Numbered from the stretch's first letter, positions 24,538 through 37,062 are shown. The stretch: 64,000 nt of DNA from Elephas maximus indicus (GCF_024166365.1 NC_064825.1:106840480-106904479); one strand, 5' to 3'. A program made the numbers and translations. Notes: a model not told the origin generated them from the letters alone.

Positions 24538-25106
24538 GAGAATTTGCTGGGAACCCTGAAATCAGGCAAGGAGAGTGGATATGCTGAGTGGGAGTGGGGA
24601 AAAGTACTAGGTACAAAAGTGGAATTACAATGATTCTGGTGTATTTTCCAACTATTAAAATAAACTTTGTAGTGTCAGTACTTGTGTTTGTGTATGTGTG
24701 TGTTTGTGTAAGTCTTTGCCTTCTGTTTTAGCCTGCATAGTTTCTGAGGTGGGTATTAGATTTGGCCTGGTTGCAATGAGTCTCAGTGTAGCATGTTGCT
24801 CTGAATTACTCTCTTATCTAAATTTGCTCAAATGTCCCCACTCCAGACCTTGGAATTCCATTCTTTTCTTATTAATGCCTTTACATTCACATGTAAATCT
24901 GTTAACTCAAACTAGCTTGCTATTTAGCAATTCAAAAGTTCAGCTCTGCATCTGACTTTGTTTTAATCAATACATTTTGCCTAGATCAGAATATACAGCA
25001 ATTAAGATAATTTTCTTGAGGTCATCCATAGTTGCTCTCAGGATTGTAATCCCTTCCTCACTCATAGTTCTTATTTAATAATTCTCTTTTTTGTTTCATA
25101 AGTTGT

Positions 25107-26640
25107 TTTGTCAGAGTATCTTTTCACGTCCATTTGGTTTTCTCTTTCTTTCTTGTCTTTTAATGATCTTTTGATTTCTTCAGGTATGATGCCCTTGATG
25201 TCTTTCCAAACTTGTCTAATCTGTGGTCATTAGTGTTCAATGTGTCAAATCAATTATTGGGATGATGTCTAAATTTAGGTAGAGTATTTTTATATTCAAA
25301 GTCACGTTTTGGCTCTCGTGGACTTGCCCTAGTGTTTTTCAGCTTTAACTTGTACTTGTGTATGAGCAATCAATGGTCAATTCTGTGGTTGGCCCCTGGC
25401 TTTGTTCTGATTGATGATATTGAGCCTCTCCATTATCTCTTTTCACAGATGTAGTCGATCTGATCACTGTGTATTCTTCCTGGCAAGGCCCACATATGTA
25501 TTCTCTGTTTCTGTTGTCAAAGAAAGTTATTTTTAATGAAGAATTAGTCTTGCAGTATTCAAACAAACAATCTCTGGTGTCTTTTCTATCACTAAGGCCA
25601 TATTTTCTGTCTTAGTCATCTAGGGCTGCTATAACAGAAATACCACAAGTGGATGGCTTTAGTAAGAGATATTTATTTTCTCGCAGTCTAGTAGGCTAGA
25701 AGTCCAAATTCAGGCTGTCAGCTCAAGGGGAAGGCTTTCTTTCTCTGTTGGCTCTGGAGGAAGGTCCTCGTGCTCAATCTTCTCCTGGTCGAGGAGCTTC
25801 TCAGGAGCAGGGACCCTGGGTCCAAAGGAAACGCTCTGCTCTCAGTGTTTCTTTCTTGATGGTACGAGGTCCCAACTCTGCTTGCTTCTCTTTACTTTTA
25901 TCTTTTAATAAAAAAAGTTGACACAGGCCACACCCCAAAGAAACACCCTTTACATTGGATCAGGGAGGTGGCCTAAGTAAGGGCTGTGTTACAGTCCCAC
26001 CTAATCTTCTTAACATAAAATTACAATCACAAAATGCAGGACAACTACACAATAGTGGGAATCACAGCATAACCAAGTTGATACACACATTTTTTGGGGG
26101 ATATAATTCAATCCATGACATTTTCCAAATATTGATCCTTCTTTTTTTTTTTTTTTTCCAACTTTCACATTCTAATAATTAATAATTAGCAATGGATCTT
26201 GATTGCAATTTCAATGAATTCAGACTTCTTAATTTGATAAAATCTTCAATTTCCTCATCTTTAGCACTGATTAAGTTGAAATAATAGTAGTATTAACTGC
26301 TCTTCTTTGTTGGCATATGTGTATTATGATTTCACTGAGAGCACTGTACCTCATGATAGGTCTTGGAATTCTTTTTTTTCTGATGATGAGTGCAATGCCA
26401 TTCCTCTTCATTTGTCCTTCTGAAATAGTACATGACATGATTGTCTTATTCAAAATGGTCAATACCATTCCATTTCAGCTCACTAATGCACAGGATATCG
26501 ATCTTTATGTGTTCCTTTTCATTTTTTACAACTTACAATTTTCTGGGATTCATACTTTGTACATTCTATGTTCCAATTATTAATGGATATTTGCAGATGT
26601 TTCTTCTCATTTTGAGTCATGCCAATAAAATAGAATATCT
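25107..26640 (-). mobile_element. RTE LINE 5' half (minus), interrupted by an LTR
   Basis: Reverse complement of the endonuclease half of the RTE element. The outline of 'GDWNAKVG' is missing, but the flanking sequence matches the plus-strand copy at 26.8-27.8 kb and the minus copy at 46.4-47.6 kb. It lacks the 3' half, which is unusual for simple 5' truncation and suggests loss by a later deletion or duplication breakpoint. Confidence 0.85.
25608..26120 (-). mobile_element. MaLR-like solo LTR with 5-bp TSD TTTTC
   Basis: About 513 bp, starting TGTCTTAGTCATCTAGGGCT and ending 'CAATCCATGACA', within the minus RTE. TTTTC is repeated at 25,603-25,607 and 26,121-26,125, and removing the LTR restores the RTE sequence. 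The ends resemble MLT1/ERVL-MaLR LTRs ('GGCTGCTATAACAGAAATACC' region). A relative on the other strand is at 55,541-55,997. Confidence 0.85.
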
Positions 26641-26836
26641 TAAACTAACAAAACAAAATAAGAGAGAAGACAGAAAATTTGCAATAAAAGAAAAGTTAGA
26701 GTGACAAATAACTCTCCTTGAGTGAAAATAGTCGGGGCCAAGACGGTGGAGTAGTCAGATCCTTCCTGTGGTCCTTCATACAACAAAGATCTGGAAAAGC
26801 AAGTGAATCCACTATATATGGCAATCCAAGAGCCCT

Positions 26837-29608
26837 GAGTATGAAGTATGAATCTAGGAAAATTGGAAATCATCAAAAATGAAATGGAACACATAAACAT
26901 CAATATCCTAGGCATTAATGAGCTGAAATGGACTGGTATTGGTCATACCATAATCTACTGTGCTGGCAATGATAACTTGAAGAGCAATGGTGTTGCATTC
27001 ATAGTAAAAAAAAAATGTTTCAAGATCTATCCTGAAGTACAGTGCTGCCAGTGATAGGATAATATCTATATGCCTACAAGGAAGACCAGTTACTATGATT
27101 ATTATTCAAATTTATGCACCAACCACTAGGGCCAAAGATGAAGAAATAGAAGATTTTTATCAGCTGCTACAGTCTGAAATTGATCAAACATGCAATCAAG
27201 ATGCATTGATAATTACTGGTGATTGGAATGCAAAAGTTGGAAACAAAGAAGAAGGATCAGTAGTTGAAAAATATGGCCTTGGGGATAGAAAAAATGCCGG
27301 AGACTGAATGATAGAATTTTGCAAGACCAATGACTTCTTCATTTCAAATACCTTCTTTCACCAACATAAACAGCGACTATACACATGGATCTCACCAGAT
27401 GGAGCACACAGAAATCAAATAGACTACATCTGTGGAAAGAGATGATGGAAAAGCTCAATATCATCAATCAGAACAATGCCAGGGGCCAACTGTGGAGCGG
27501 ACCATCAATTGCTGATATGCAAGTTCAAGCTGAAACTGAGGAAAATCAGAGCAAGTCCACGAGAGCCAAAATATGACCTTGAGTATATCCCACCTGAATT
27601 TAGAGACCATCTGAAGAATATATTTAATGCATTGAGCACTAGTGACCAAAGACCAGACGAACTGTGGACTGACATCAAGGACACGATACATGAAGAAAGC
27701 AAGAGGTCATTGAAAATACAGGGAAGACAGAAAAGACCAAGATGGATGTCAGAGGAGACTCTGAAACTTGCTCTTGAAAGTTGAGCAGCTAAAGCAAAAG
27801 GAAGAATTAATGAAGTAAAAGAACTGAACAGAAGATTTCAAAGGGCTTCTCGAGAAAACAAAGTAAAGTATTATAATGACATGTGCAAAGAGCTGGAGAT
27901 GGAAAACCAAAATGAAGAACATGCTCGGTGTTTCTCAAGCTGAAAGAACTGAAGAAAAAATTCAAGCCTCAAGTTTCAATAGTGAAGGATTCCATGGGGA
28001 AAATGTTAAATGATGCAGGAAGCTTCAAAAGAAGATGGAAGGAATACACACAGTCATTATACCAAAAATAATTAGTCGATGTTCAAACATTTCAAGAGGT
28101 GGCATATGATACCGATGGTACTGAAGGAAGAAGTCCAAGCTGCTCTGAAGGCACTGGTGAAAAACAAGGCTCCAGGAATTGATGGAATATCAATTGACAT
28201 GTTTCAACAAACAGATGTAGCAATGGAGGGGCTCAATCGTCTATGCCAAAAAATATGGAAGACAGCTTCCTGGCCTACTGACTGGAAGATATCCATATTT
28301 ATGCCTATTCCCAAGAAAGGTGATTCAACCAAACAATAACATTAATATCACACGGAAGCAAAAATTGCTGAAGATCATTAAAAAATGGCTGCAATAGTAT
28401 ATGGATAGGGAACTGCCAGAAATTCAGGCCAATTTAAGAAGAGGACGTGGAACCAGGGATATCGTTGCTGATGTCAGATGGATCCTAGCCGAAAGAAGAG
28501 AATACCAGAAGTAAGTTTACCTGTGTTTTATTGACAACGCAAAGGCATTTGACTGTGTGGATCATAACAAACTATGGGTAACATTGCGAAGAATGGGAAT
28601 TCCAGAACAATTGTGCTCATGAGGAACGTTTACATAGATTAAGAGGCAGTTGTTTGGACAGAACAAGGGGATATTGATTGGTTTAAAGTCAGGAAAAGTG
28701 TGTGTCAGCATTGTATTCTTTCATCATACCTATTCAATCTGTATGCTGAGCAAATAATTTGAGAAGCTGGACTATGTGAAGAGCAGGGCATCCAGATTGG
28801 AGGAAGATTCATTAACAACCTGCGTTATGCAGATGACACAACCTTGCTTGCTGAAAGTGAAGATAACTTGAAGCACTTACTAATGAAGATCAAAAGACTG
28901 CAGCCTTCAGTATGGATTGCACCTCAACATAAAGAAAACAAAAATCCTCACAACTGGACCAATGAGCAACATCATGATAAATGGAGAAAAGATTGAAGTT
29001 GTCAAGGATTTCATTTTACTTGGATCCACAATCAACAACCATGGAAGCAGCAGTGAAGAAATCAAAAGACACATTGCATTGGGTAAATCTGTTTCAAAGG
29101 ACCTCTTCAAAGTGTTGAAGAGCAAAGATGTCACCTTGAAGACTAAGGTGTGCCTGACCCAAGCTATGGTATTTTCAATCGCATCATATGCATGTGAAAG
29201 CTGGACAATGAATAAGGAAGACCAAAGAAGAGTTGACACCTTTGAATTGTGGTGTTGGTGAAGAATATTGAATATACCATGGATTGCCAAAAGAACGAAC
29301 AAATCTGTCTTAAAAATACAGCCAGAATGCTCCTTAGAGGCAAGGATAGCAAAACTGCATCTTACATACTTCGGACATGTTGTCAGGAGGGATAAGTCCC
29401 TGGAGAAGGACATCATGCTTAGCAGAGTACAGGGTCAGCAGAAAAGAGGAAGACCCTCAATAAGGTGGATTGACACAGTGGCTGCAACATGAGCTCAAGC
29501 ATAACGACAATTGTAAGGATGGATCAGGACCGGGTAGTGTTTCATTCTGTTGTGCGTAGGGTCGCTATGAGTCGGAACAGACTCAATGCACCTAACAACA
29601 ACAGCAAC
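26837..29608 (+). mobile_element. RTE/BovB-class LINE, most complete copy
   Basis: About 2.77 kb on the plus strand with direct repeats AAGAGCCCT at 26,828-26,836 and 29,609-29,617. It runs from just upstream of the endonuclease region to the CTCAATGCACCTAACAACAA tail. The family has one protein with an APE-type endonuclease and a reverse transcriptase and no L1-style ORF1. Confidence 0.93.
26848..29560 (+). pseudogene. RTE endonuclease-reverse transcriptase, broken
   Basis: The protein would nick DNA and prime reverse transcription. Visible blocks in order: endonuclease N-terminus at 26,848 ('NILGINELKWTGIGH'), 'QIYAPTTRAKDEEIEDFY' at about 27,107, 'ITGDWNAKVGNKE' at about 27,213, 'KNKAPGIDGISIDMFQ' at about 28,160, 'FIDNAKAFDCVDHNKLW' at about 28,528, and catalytic YADD at 28,826-28,837. 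Then come 'HLNIKKTKILTTGP' at 28,920 and a C-terminal 'RGRPSIRWIDTVAAT' at about 29,445. Reading frame changes several times, with stops such as TGA at 27,305. This is the reference copy for the other RTE fragments in the window. Confidence 0.92.
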
Positions 29609-30330
29609 AAGAGCCCTTAACATCAAAGTTAAGGTTAGGGAGTTGTACTGATTGGCAGAGGGAGGGAGAGATTGTTCAGAAGAAGTGAGAATTTGCCAGG
29701 CCTGAACTGGCCAGCACCTTGCAGGCAGGTGTTGGAATACGATTTTTCAGATGGGAGAAAAAGATTCATATAACATATGTTATTTGCCCAAAGTACCACA
29801 TTGTATACATTACAAATAAAAGTATAACAGAGGTTGCATCTATATACATGTATCCCTAGGGATGTTTTCATGTACGAAGACAAATAATTTCCACTGTGAT
29901 TAATTATATATCTAACCAAAACCTGTCTAGTATGTTGATTGTTCCATCCTGGACCATCTATAATTATGAGTTTCCGTAAGATAATATTTTGAAGGAGAAG
30001 GTTCAAAATGTATCCAATTATTTTTTTAAGTATGTGAAAAAGACAAAACTTTTAAGAAGAGTATAATAACTATCCATGGTTTAATATATTATTCATTTTT
30101 GTTTCATCTATCTATCAGTGTACCCATCAATCTAAATAAGTATATGTATATGTATGCGTAAAATTTGTGGGAGTTGGGTATGTATTCAAATATCCTAAAA
30201 TAGAATGTTTGGATTTACACTATTCATGCTGGTTTTGTATACTAAAAATCTACCAGATGATAGATATTACATAAAAGCTATTGATGATGCTTGATGTCTC
30301 TATCCACAATAGGTTTCCTGGTAGACCTAG

Positions 30331-31445
30331 ACAGGCAAACACAATCTAACAGCGCTGAATGAATTCATTCTGACGGGAATCACAGACCGCCCAGAGCTGC
30401 AAGCTCCATTGTTCTGGCTGTCCCTCATCATCTACATTATCTCAGTGGTGGACAACTTGGGCATCATCATCCTCATCAAGAGGGACTCTAGTCTGCAAAC
30501 ACCTATTTATTTTTTTCTCAGACACCTGGCTATCACTGACTTTGGTTATTCAACAGCCACGGGACTGAAAATGTTGGCAACTTTTGTTGTAGGTGAAAAT
30601 ACAATCTCATATTATTTTTGTGCTACACAGCTAGTTTTCTTTATTATATTCGTAACTACTGAATTTCTTAATCTATCAGCAATGGCCTACAACTGCTGTG
30701 TGGCTATTTGTAACCCTTTGCGCTACACAGTCATCATGTTATGAAGTTAATGTTGAGTGCTGGTTGCAATCCCCTATCTCTATAACACATTTGTTTCTCT
30801 CCTGGTCACCATAAAGATTTTTAATTTATCCTTCTGTGGCTACAATGTCGTCAGGCATTTCTACTGTGACAGTCTCCCCTTGTTATCTTTTCTCTCTGAA
30901 ACATGCATGAAATGATATTGGTCATTCTCATCTTACCAGTTTTTGGGTTGATTTCATTTTTTTTAACGGTTCTTGTTTCTTACATACTTGTAATTGCATC
31001 CATTCTCCGACTGAAATCAGCTGAGAGCAGACACAAGACCTTCTCTACCTGTGGATCCCACCTGACTGTGGTGGTAGTGTTCTATGGGAGTTTAATCTTT
31101 ATGCATCTGCAGCCCAAATCCAGTCATTTCTTTAACACTAATAAAATGGCTTCCATATTTTACACCCTGGTGTTTTTGATCGCCATGTTGAATCCCTTTT
31201 ATGTCTAAAAAAAAAAAATCTAGACATAAAATATGCCTTACATAGGAAACCCTGGTTGCATAGTGGTAGTGCTATGGCTGCTAACCAAACGGTGGGCAGT
31301 TCAAATCCGCCAGACACTCCTTGGAAACTGTATGGGGCAGGTCTACTCTGTTCTATAAGGTTGCTGTGAGTCTGAATCGACTCGACAGCACTGGGTTTGT
31401 TTTATTCGTTAGGACTTTAGGACAATTAAAAAAAAATTCTCGATG
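30331..31445 (+). pseudogene. OR8K: OR8K-type olfactory receptor, heavily degraded (unit A')
   Basis: Aligned to the intact paralogue, its start codon reads ACA (30,331) instead of ATG. The N-terminal two thirds are still recognisable ('LNEFILTGITDRPELQAP', 'FFLRHLAITDFGYSTATG'). The DRY block is changed to YNCCVAICNP, so Asp and Arg are lost. After IIML there are three stops within about 25 nt (TGA at 30,742, TAA at 30,748, TGA at 30,754). A frameshift lies near 30,893. The last part (from 30,903) keeps '[18 protein letters not shown]', then an A-run replaces the PLIYSLRN region. An AfroSINE (31,244-31,400) separates the final codons, which continue to about 31,445. It cannot be functional. 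Confidence 0.95.
31244..31400 (+). mobile_element. AfroSINE (plus) in the C-terminal coding end of the OR pseudogene
   Basis: Begins 'GGAAACCCTGGTTGCATAGT', with tRNA-like B box 'GGGCAGTTCAAATCC', and ends 'GAATCGACTCGACAGCACTG'. OR sequence resumes after it. Confidence 0.95.
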
Positions 31446-33871
31446 TTCACTATAACATATGATTCATATAAATTACATTATGGGCTTTAAACTTTTTTCT
31501 GTGTGCCTCGGGCAGGGGATAAAGCAAGCACAACAGCACAGGTAACATATATTTCCATATTGCCTTCTACCAATCACTCTACTAAGGCTGCAAATAGATT
31601 AATAAATGAAACAGTACAAAGTGTTGCCTTCCTTGAGCTGGAATGATGCATTATAAGCATAATAATTAAGAAAGTTGATAGTATATTAGAATGTGCTGGG
31701 GGTGTTGGATTTAAGAAAAAATAAGAAAATTGGGTATGTTGAGTGGGAGAGTAAAACTGTAGTAGATGCAGAAAGATTTCCAAGTATTTGGTGTTTTCCT
31801 CATCTAATAGAGAAAAAAATATAAAGAAAGTATCTGTGTGTGAGCCTGTGTGTGTGTGTGCATGCACACACCTTCTGTTTTATTGCTCATTCTCTGCACT
31901 GGGTGGCTAATTCTGAATAAAACAGGGCTCAGTGTGGTGAGTTGATTTGAAGTACTCAGTCTTCTGAATTTGCTCAAATGTCCACTTTCCAAACCTTGAA
32001 ATCCCTCTCTTTCATCATCAGTGCCTTTACTTTCATATTTGAGCCCTTAGTTGTTATTATTTTTATTATTACTACACTGTAATATTAGTAAAAGCATAAT
32101 ATAATAAAAAAATAAAGTTACATTCAACAGGATCAACTCTGTATCTGGTTTTACCTAAATTATTCCATTTTGCCTGTATCAGTGGGTATATCGGTTAAAA
32201 TAAATTTATTGAGGCCAGCCACAGAAGTTTTCACAATTTTTATTTTTTATCTCTTGGATTGATATTGCTTCCAAAGTCTATGCTTTTGGCTTATAGATTG
32301 TTATCCTTATCTCTCTAGAAAACAAAAATTACTCCTGTTTATAAGTCATTTTCTGTTTATGTAACCTTGCATAAGAGGTCTATTGTATGATGAATTATAT
32401 TTGCTGTCTTGATTTTGTTTGGATGAATTTTCTTAAATTTGATGAATATGAGTGGCACTTTATTTTGATCAGGATCTGTTGTTTGAGTTCATCATTTTGA
32501 TTATCCTGCTTGGAAGAAGCATAAGGAGATAACCCATGGTTTGGACTATGCTCTGTTTCTAGTGGGTGAGGTGTGATATGTAGCATTTTATGTATTTGCC
32601 ATGATTTTGGACATAGTTGCTCCATATTCCCTCCAAATTTTCCTTGTATATTTTCTTATTTTAATATTAAAAAAAATTTAATAAGAAAAAAATTAAGTTT
32701 TAGATATTCTAAGGTTGTCTTAGAAAAGAATCCAGTCTGAGTTTTTGGTTAGGACCCTACCAGTGAGTTATGATATGTTTCCATGCATGTAGAAAATATC
32801 ATTTATAAAGAGGATATCAAAATGGAAATTTAAAACACACTCCATTCCCAATCATTCTAAGTGGCTGGACTAGGAAATTCTATTAACCGTTTAGGGAGAA
32901 AGAATTAGCCAATTCTACACACAGTCTTCCACAAAACTGAAGAGAAGGGTATATTTGCATTTCCTGTATATGACAGCACTAGGTTTTTTAGGTTATATGA
33001 CGATAGCGTTTCCCTGATACCAAGCTCAGACAAAGTCATTAAAAGAAAAGAAAAAAACAGAGCATGCATGTGAAATATTTAAGGAAAAATTTAAGAAATT
33101 AAGTCTGGCAATATGTAAAAACAACAGTACACCAAATAGGTGTGCTCCAGAAATGCATGGATAGTTTTGCATGAAAAAATTAATTAATAACATTCACCAT
33201 AATTACAAATAAAAATGACAAACAATGCCATATAAATAGATGTAGAGAAACATTTAAAAACTCCCAATAAATGTGATAAAACTTTGACCAAATTAGTATT
33301 GAAATGGAGCTTTCCCAAACTGAAAAATGGCACCCATGAACAGCCCACTGTTACCATCACACAAGGTGTGAAAGATTGAATATATTCTCACTAAGACCAG
33401 GAAAAAAACGAGTAAATCCACTCTTACCAAATCTGTTCCACATTTTAGTGGATGTGCCAGGCAACACAATAAGGCAATAAAAAATTAAATAAGTAGATTG
33501 GAAAAGGAGAAAAACTTTATTTACCGGTAGGTGACATAATTTTTTTTATATAAAAATTCTAATAGGGCCCACTATACAATTACAGAACTAAAAAAATAAC
33601 TTTGCATTTATTTGTGAATTTACTCTCAGTTTATAAGTTTATTTAAAAAATGCATTTTGGATTTTAAGTAGGCTTTCATTGATTCTATATACATATTTGG
33701 AGATTTCATAGCTATAACACCAAAAATAAAATCCATAAAGTTTGACCACATGAAATATTTAAACTTAGGCTCTTCAAAAGATGCTTGTATAAAAAACAAG
33801 TTACATTCTGGAAGATAATATTTTCATATAATATATCTCATAAATGGCCTGTGTCCTCAATATATACCATC

Positions 33872-34037
33872 CCTCCTCCGGTCCATTGGTGTCAATTAGA
33901 TTCTGACGCTTAGAGATCCTACAGGAAAGAGTACAACTGCTCCACAGGGTATCTAAGAAGTGGCTGGTGGATTCGAACTGCCAACCTTTTTGGTTAGCCA
34001 ACCAGCTTTTTAATCGCTGTTCCACCAGGGTTCCCTA
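33872..34037 (-). mobile_element. AfroSINE (minus)
   Basis: From 'GGTCCATTGGTGTCAATTAG' to 'GTTCCACCAGGGTTCCC', flanked by TAATATATAC-like sequence. It is moderately diverged. Confidence 0.88.
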
Positions 34038-34039
34038 AT

Positions 34040-34930
34040 ATATACAGAGATAGGCCTCAAAACTCAAAAATATCAATAATAATAGAATAAAATAAAAAAG
34101 AAAAGAAATAATCCACAAAAATTATCATAAAAACAAACTTTCACTTATTCATAGGACATATTCTGCTGGTAAATAAGCACATTAAAATGTTCAGTTCATT
34201 ATTCATCAACGAATTTCAAGTTAAAACATTAATGACATAATTCTATACATCTATTAGAATATCAGGTGTTTGGTAAGTATGTGGGGGAAATGGAATGTTC
34301 ATCAACTGCTAGTGTAAAATTAAAATGATGAAAATACTTAAAAAATAATTTGTTTTAAGCACCAGGGTCTTAAAAAGCTGAACACAGTTTTACCATAAAA
34401 TTTATCCAATTTACTCATATCTACCCAAGTGAAATGTTAGCATCTATCCTTGTAAATACATGTATACAAATGTCCAGAACAACTTTATTTGTAATACTCA
34501 AAAACTAGAATCAACCCAAATGTTCACCTACCTGAGAATGGATACATAAATTGTGGTATTTCCAAGCAACTTAATGCCACCCAGTAATAAAAACTACTGA
34601 ATTATTGGTACATGCAAATATATGGATGAAAAGTACAAATTGATACATTGGACTTTGTGAAAATTGAAACAACCCGCACTTAGACATTTATCTCACAGAA
34701 ATGAAAACTTATGTTCATACAAAAATCCTTACACAAATGTTCAAAGAAATGTTATTTATAATAGCTAAAAACTGGTAACAACCGACAATGTCCTTCTATG
34801 GGTAATGGGTAATCAAATTGCACTAAATCCATACATAGTCATCCTCAGCAGTAAAAACGAATAAAGTATTGATGCACTCAACAGCTAGGATGGACCTCAA
34901 TAGAATCATGTGAAGTGAAAACAGTCAATC
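34040..34930 (+). mobile_element. Old L1 ORF2 3' remnant (unit B)
   Basis: Counterpart of 15,240-15,800 plus 16,690-16,830 in unit A, here without the later L1 3' UTR insertion. It contains 'ACAAATGTCCAGAACAACTT' and 'GAGAATGGATACATAAATTG'. Confidence 0.65.
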
Positions 34931-34936
34931 ACAAAA

Positions 34937-35220
34937 GGTTCTTGTTGTTGTCACCTGCCATTGAGTGACCTTAATTCATGGCACCCTTATGTAAAACAGA
35001 GCAAAACATTGTCTGTCACTGTCCTAACCTCACAATCATCAGTATGTTCGAGCCCATTGTTGCAGCCACTGTCAGTTCATCTCATGGAAAGATTCCTTCA
35101 TTCTTATTGTCCCTCTATTTTACCGAATATGATGTCCTCACCCAGAAACTGTTCTCTGCTTATAACATGCCTGAAGCAAGAAAGTCAGACAAGGTTCTAT
35201 TGGAGGCAAAAAATATGTAA
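34937..35220 (-). mobile_element. RTE 3'-end fragment (minus, unit B)
   Basis: Contains 'GAGCCCATTGTTGCAGCCAC' and a degenerate tail. Same insertion as 16,835-17,110. Confidence 0.8.
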
Positions 35221-35236
35221 CATTAAAACTTTTTGT

Positions 35237-35400
35237 TTTGTTAGTTGTCATCCAGCTGATTGAAAATCATAGTGACGTAGAGGACAAAGTAGAAATATCC
35301 CACAGGGTTGCTTAGGCTGTAATCTTTATGGGTGTCGATGGCCAGGTCTTTTCTCCCCGGAAAGGCTAGTGGGTTCAAACAACCAACTTTTCAGTTAGCA
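35237..35400 (-). mobile_element. AfroSINE-related SINE variant (minus, unit B)
   Basis: Counterpart of 17,132-17,305, with 'GTAATCTTTATGGGTGTCGA' and 'GGGTTCAAACAACCAACTTT'. Confidence 0.75.
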
Positions 35401-35401
35401 G

Positions 35402-35442
35402 TGATATATATATACATATATATATCTATGTATATATATATA
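35402..35442. repeat. (TA)n-rich microsatellite
   Basis: TATATATATACATATATATA-type run between two SINEs. Confidence 0.95.
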
Positions 35443-35600
35443 ACCAACAAAATCCAATACTATCAAATCGATTATGACTCATAATGACTCTATAGGACAG
35501 AGTAGAACTGCCCCACGGGGTTTCCGATCAGCACCTGGTGGATTTGAACTGCCCATATTTTGGTTAACAGCCAGACTCAACCACTATACCATATACATAC
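35443..35600 (-). mobile_element. AfroSINE (minus), unit B
   Basis: From 'AATCGATTATGACTCATAAT' to 'AACCACTATACCATATAC'. No copy is seen at the same place in A or C, so it is probably B-specific. Confidence 0.88.
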
Positions 35601-36865
35601 CATTCTATAGGAGAAATAAGCAGAAAAAAAGAGTCACAAATGAATACATTACAGATATTTACAATGACAAAATGCAACAAAAATATTTATAGCACAGTAA
35701 ATACTCATAGCGAAACATTATACAAAAAAATCACACTTTATGAGAGTGTGTTGATATGGTAGAGCATTATATCAAGCACAGCAGAACATATATGAAGGTG
35801 AGAAAAAAGTTTTGGAATGAAGATTGGACAGAATGAAAAAAACATAAAATATTAAAATATATTGATGGAAAATAAAACAAACAAGCAAAAAACATAAACA
35901 GACGATGGCAATTGACTATGAATTGAGAAGCAGGGGTAACGCTTCTGTTCTTGAAGTCAAAAAGAAAAAAAAAAAAAAACCTGAAAATAGCAAGAACAGC
36001 AGCAATAACAAAAATAACAGTAGACTAGTAAGTAATAAAAAAAAAAAAATTTTTTTAGTAAGTAATACGTCACATATACACAATACATTACTTTTATTCC
36101 ACTTAAGTCTTTTAAAAAATGCAATAAGAAAGTGTTCAAGCACTTCTTCATTTTGACATCAGTTTGGAGAGACCACTGTAGAAATGGGGAATATTAATAA
36201 TTCTGTTTTATAGACACAATTTTAATTCTGATCCCTGTGTGGTAAAAATGGAAAGTTAACAAAGAGTAAAATGCAAGACTACATGAAATAGATGAACACA
36301 GACCTGCATACACACTATATGAATAAAAATTTGGTCACTGGTGAATACAAAATGTCCTGAACAATTAACCAACCACCCCCAGGTATTTTGTTAAGCTTTC
36401 AAATGCTTCAGAAACAGTCACCAAATTGCCTGTCATCTCCTCAGGGAGACTCACCAAGGGTAAAAAAAAATCCATAAATTTTTCTCACTCTGCCCTATTA
36501 AGAAACACTTGGGGGAGTCAAGAGAGGCTTCATTGCAGGTAAAAAGATAAACTGTTTCCATATTTTACCAATATCCAAAATGTTTTAGTGACACAGGGTC
36601 CCACCTTTATTCAATGACAACGTCGTTGCAAAATATTATTTCTGAGTCAGTTCTGTGTGCATTCTACTTTTCAATAGTGCCTGAGACTAGGATCTCTCTC
36701 CCCTTTTTTTTTTTACATTATTATTTTTTTTCCATATATTCACACTTTGTTTCACAGGCTAAATGCTCGTAAGCATCTTTGAAACATTATCATAATGTCT
36801 AAATAATATTTTTACTTTATGTAAGTAATTACATGAATAAAAAACTAACAGAACAACAACAACAA

Positions 36866-37062
36866 AAAATTGTCCTGGAGTCAATTTGGCTTCCAGCTAC
36901 CCCATGGGTGTCACAGAACTGTGGTCCATAGTTTTTCAAAGGCTGTGAACTTTCAGAAGTAGATCCTCCATTCTTCCAAGGCTCCTCTGAGTGGACTCTA
37001 TCCCCCACCTTTCAGTTTGTAACTGAGTGCTTAACTGTTTGTACCACCCAGGTGGCCTATTT
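36866..37062 (-). mobile_element. AfroSINE-related SINE variant (minus), old (unit B)
   Basis: Counterpart of 19,045-19,245, with 'CTGGAGTCAATTTGGCTTCC' and 'GTTTGTACCACCCAGG'. Confidence 0.7.

Larger units (their letters stand above)
15110..24980 (+). repeat. Segmental duplication unit A, carrying the first OR
   Basis: Aligned by eye over most of its length with unit B (about 34,040-41,820) and, from about 17,150, with unit C (about 56,030-63,800). Order: old L1 remnant, RTE tail, SINE variant, LTR, low-repeat sequence, SINE variant, minus L1 3' UTR, SINEs, MER5-like element, OR, 3' flank. The stretches 17,985-19,040 and 19,245-19,880 hold no recognisable gene or named repeat, only sequence shared between units. 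The stretch 24,540-24,980 is OR 3' flank. Confidence 0.85.
26740..29755 (+). mobile_element. L1 5' UTR fragment split by an RTE
   Basis: 26,740-26,836 and 29,609-29,755 together match the first part of the L1-c 5' UTR (47,735-48,010), including 'CAACAAAGATCTGG' and 'GGCAGAGGGAGGGAGAGA'. An internal segment of about 35 bp next to 29,735 is missing, and the L1 ends at about 29,755 where unit A' begins. The RTE between the halves is flanked by AAGAGCCCT direct repeats. Confidence 0.82.
29790..32390 (+). repeat. Short duplication unit A', carrying the dead OR
   Basis: From about 29,800 the sequence parallels unit A at about 21,715 onward, but without the SINE, simple-repeat and MER5-like stretch before the OR. 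The OR 3' flank 31,445-32,240 parallels 23,930-25,050. It runs without an obvious break into unit B. 31,450-32,390 holds only flank sequence and a short TG repeat near 31,850. Confidence 0.75.

Noticed and set aside
25608-26120. Possible endogenous retroviral genes next to the LTRs
   Set aside because: All LTRs here are solitary; no gag, pol or env-like sequence adjoins any of them.
26837-29608. Possibility that the RTE is an active autonomous element
   Set aside because: Several frameshifts and in-frame stops interrupt both the endonuclease and the RT, although YADD is intact.
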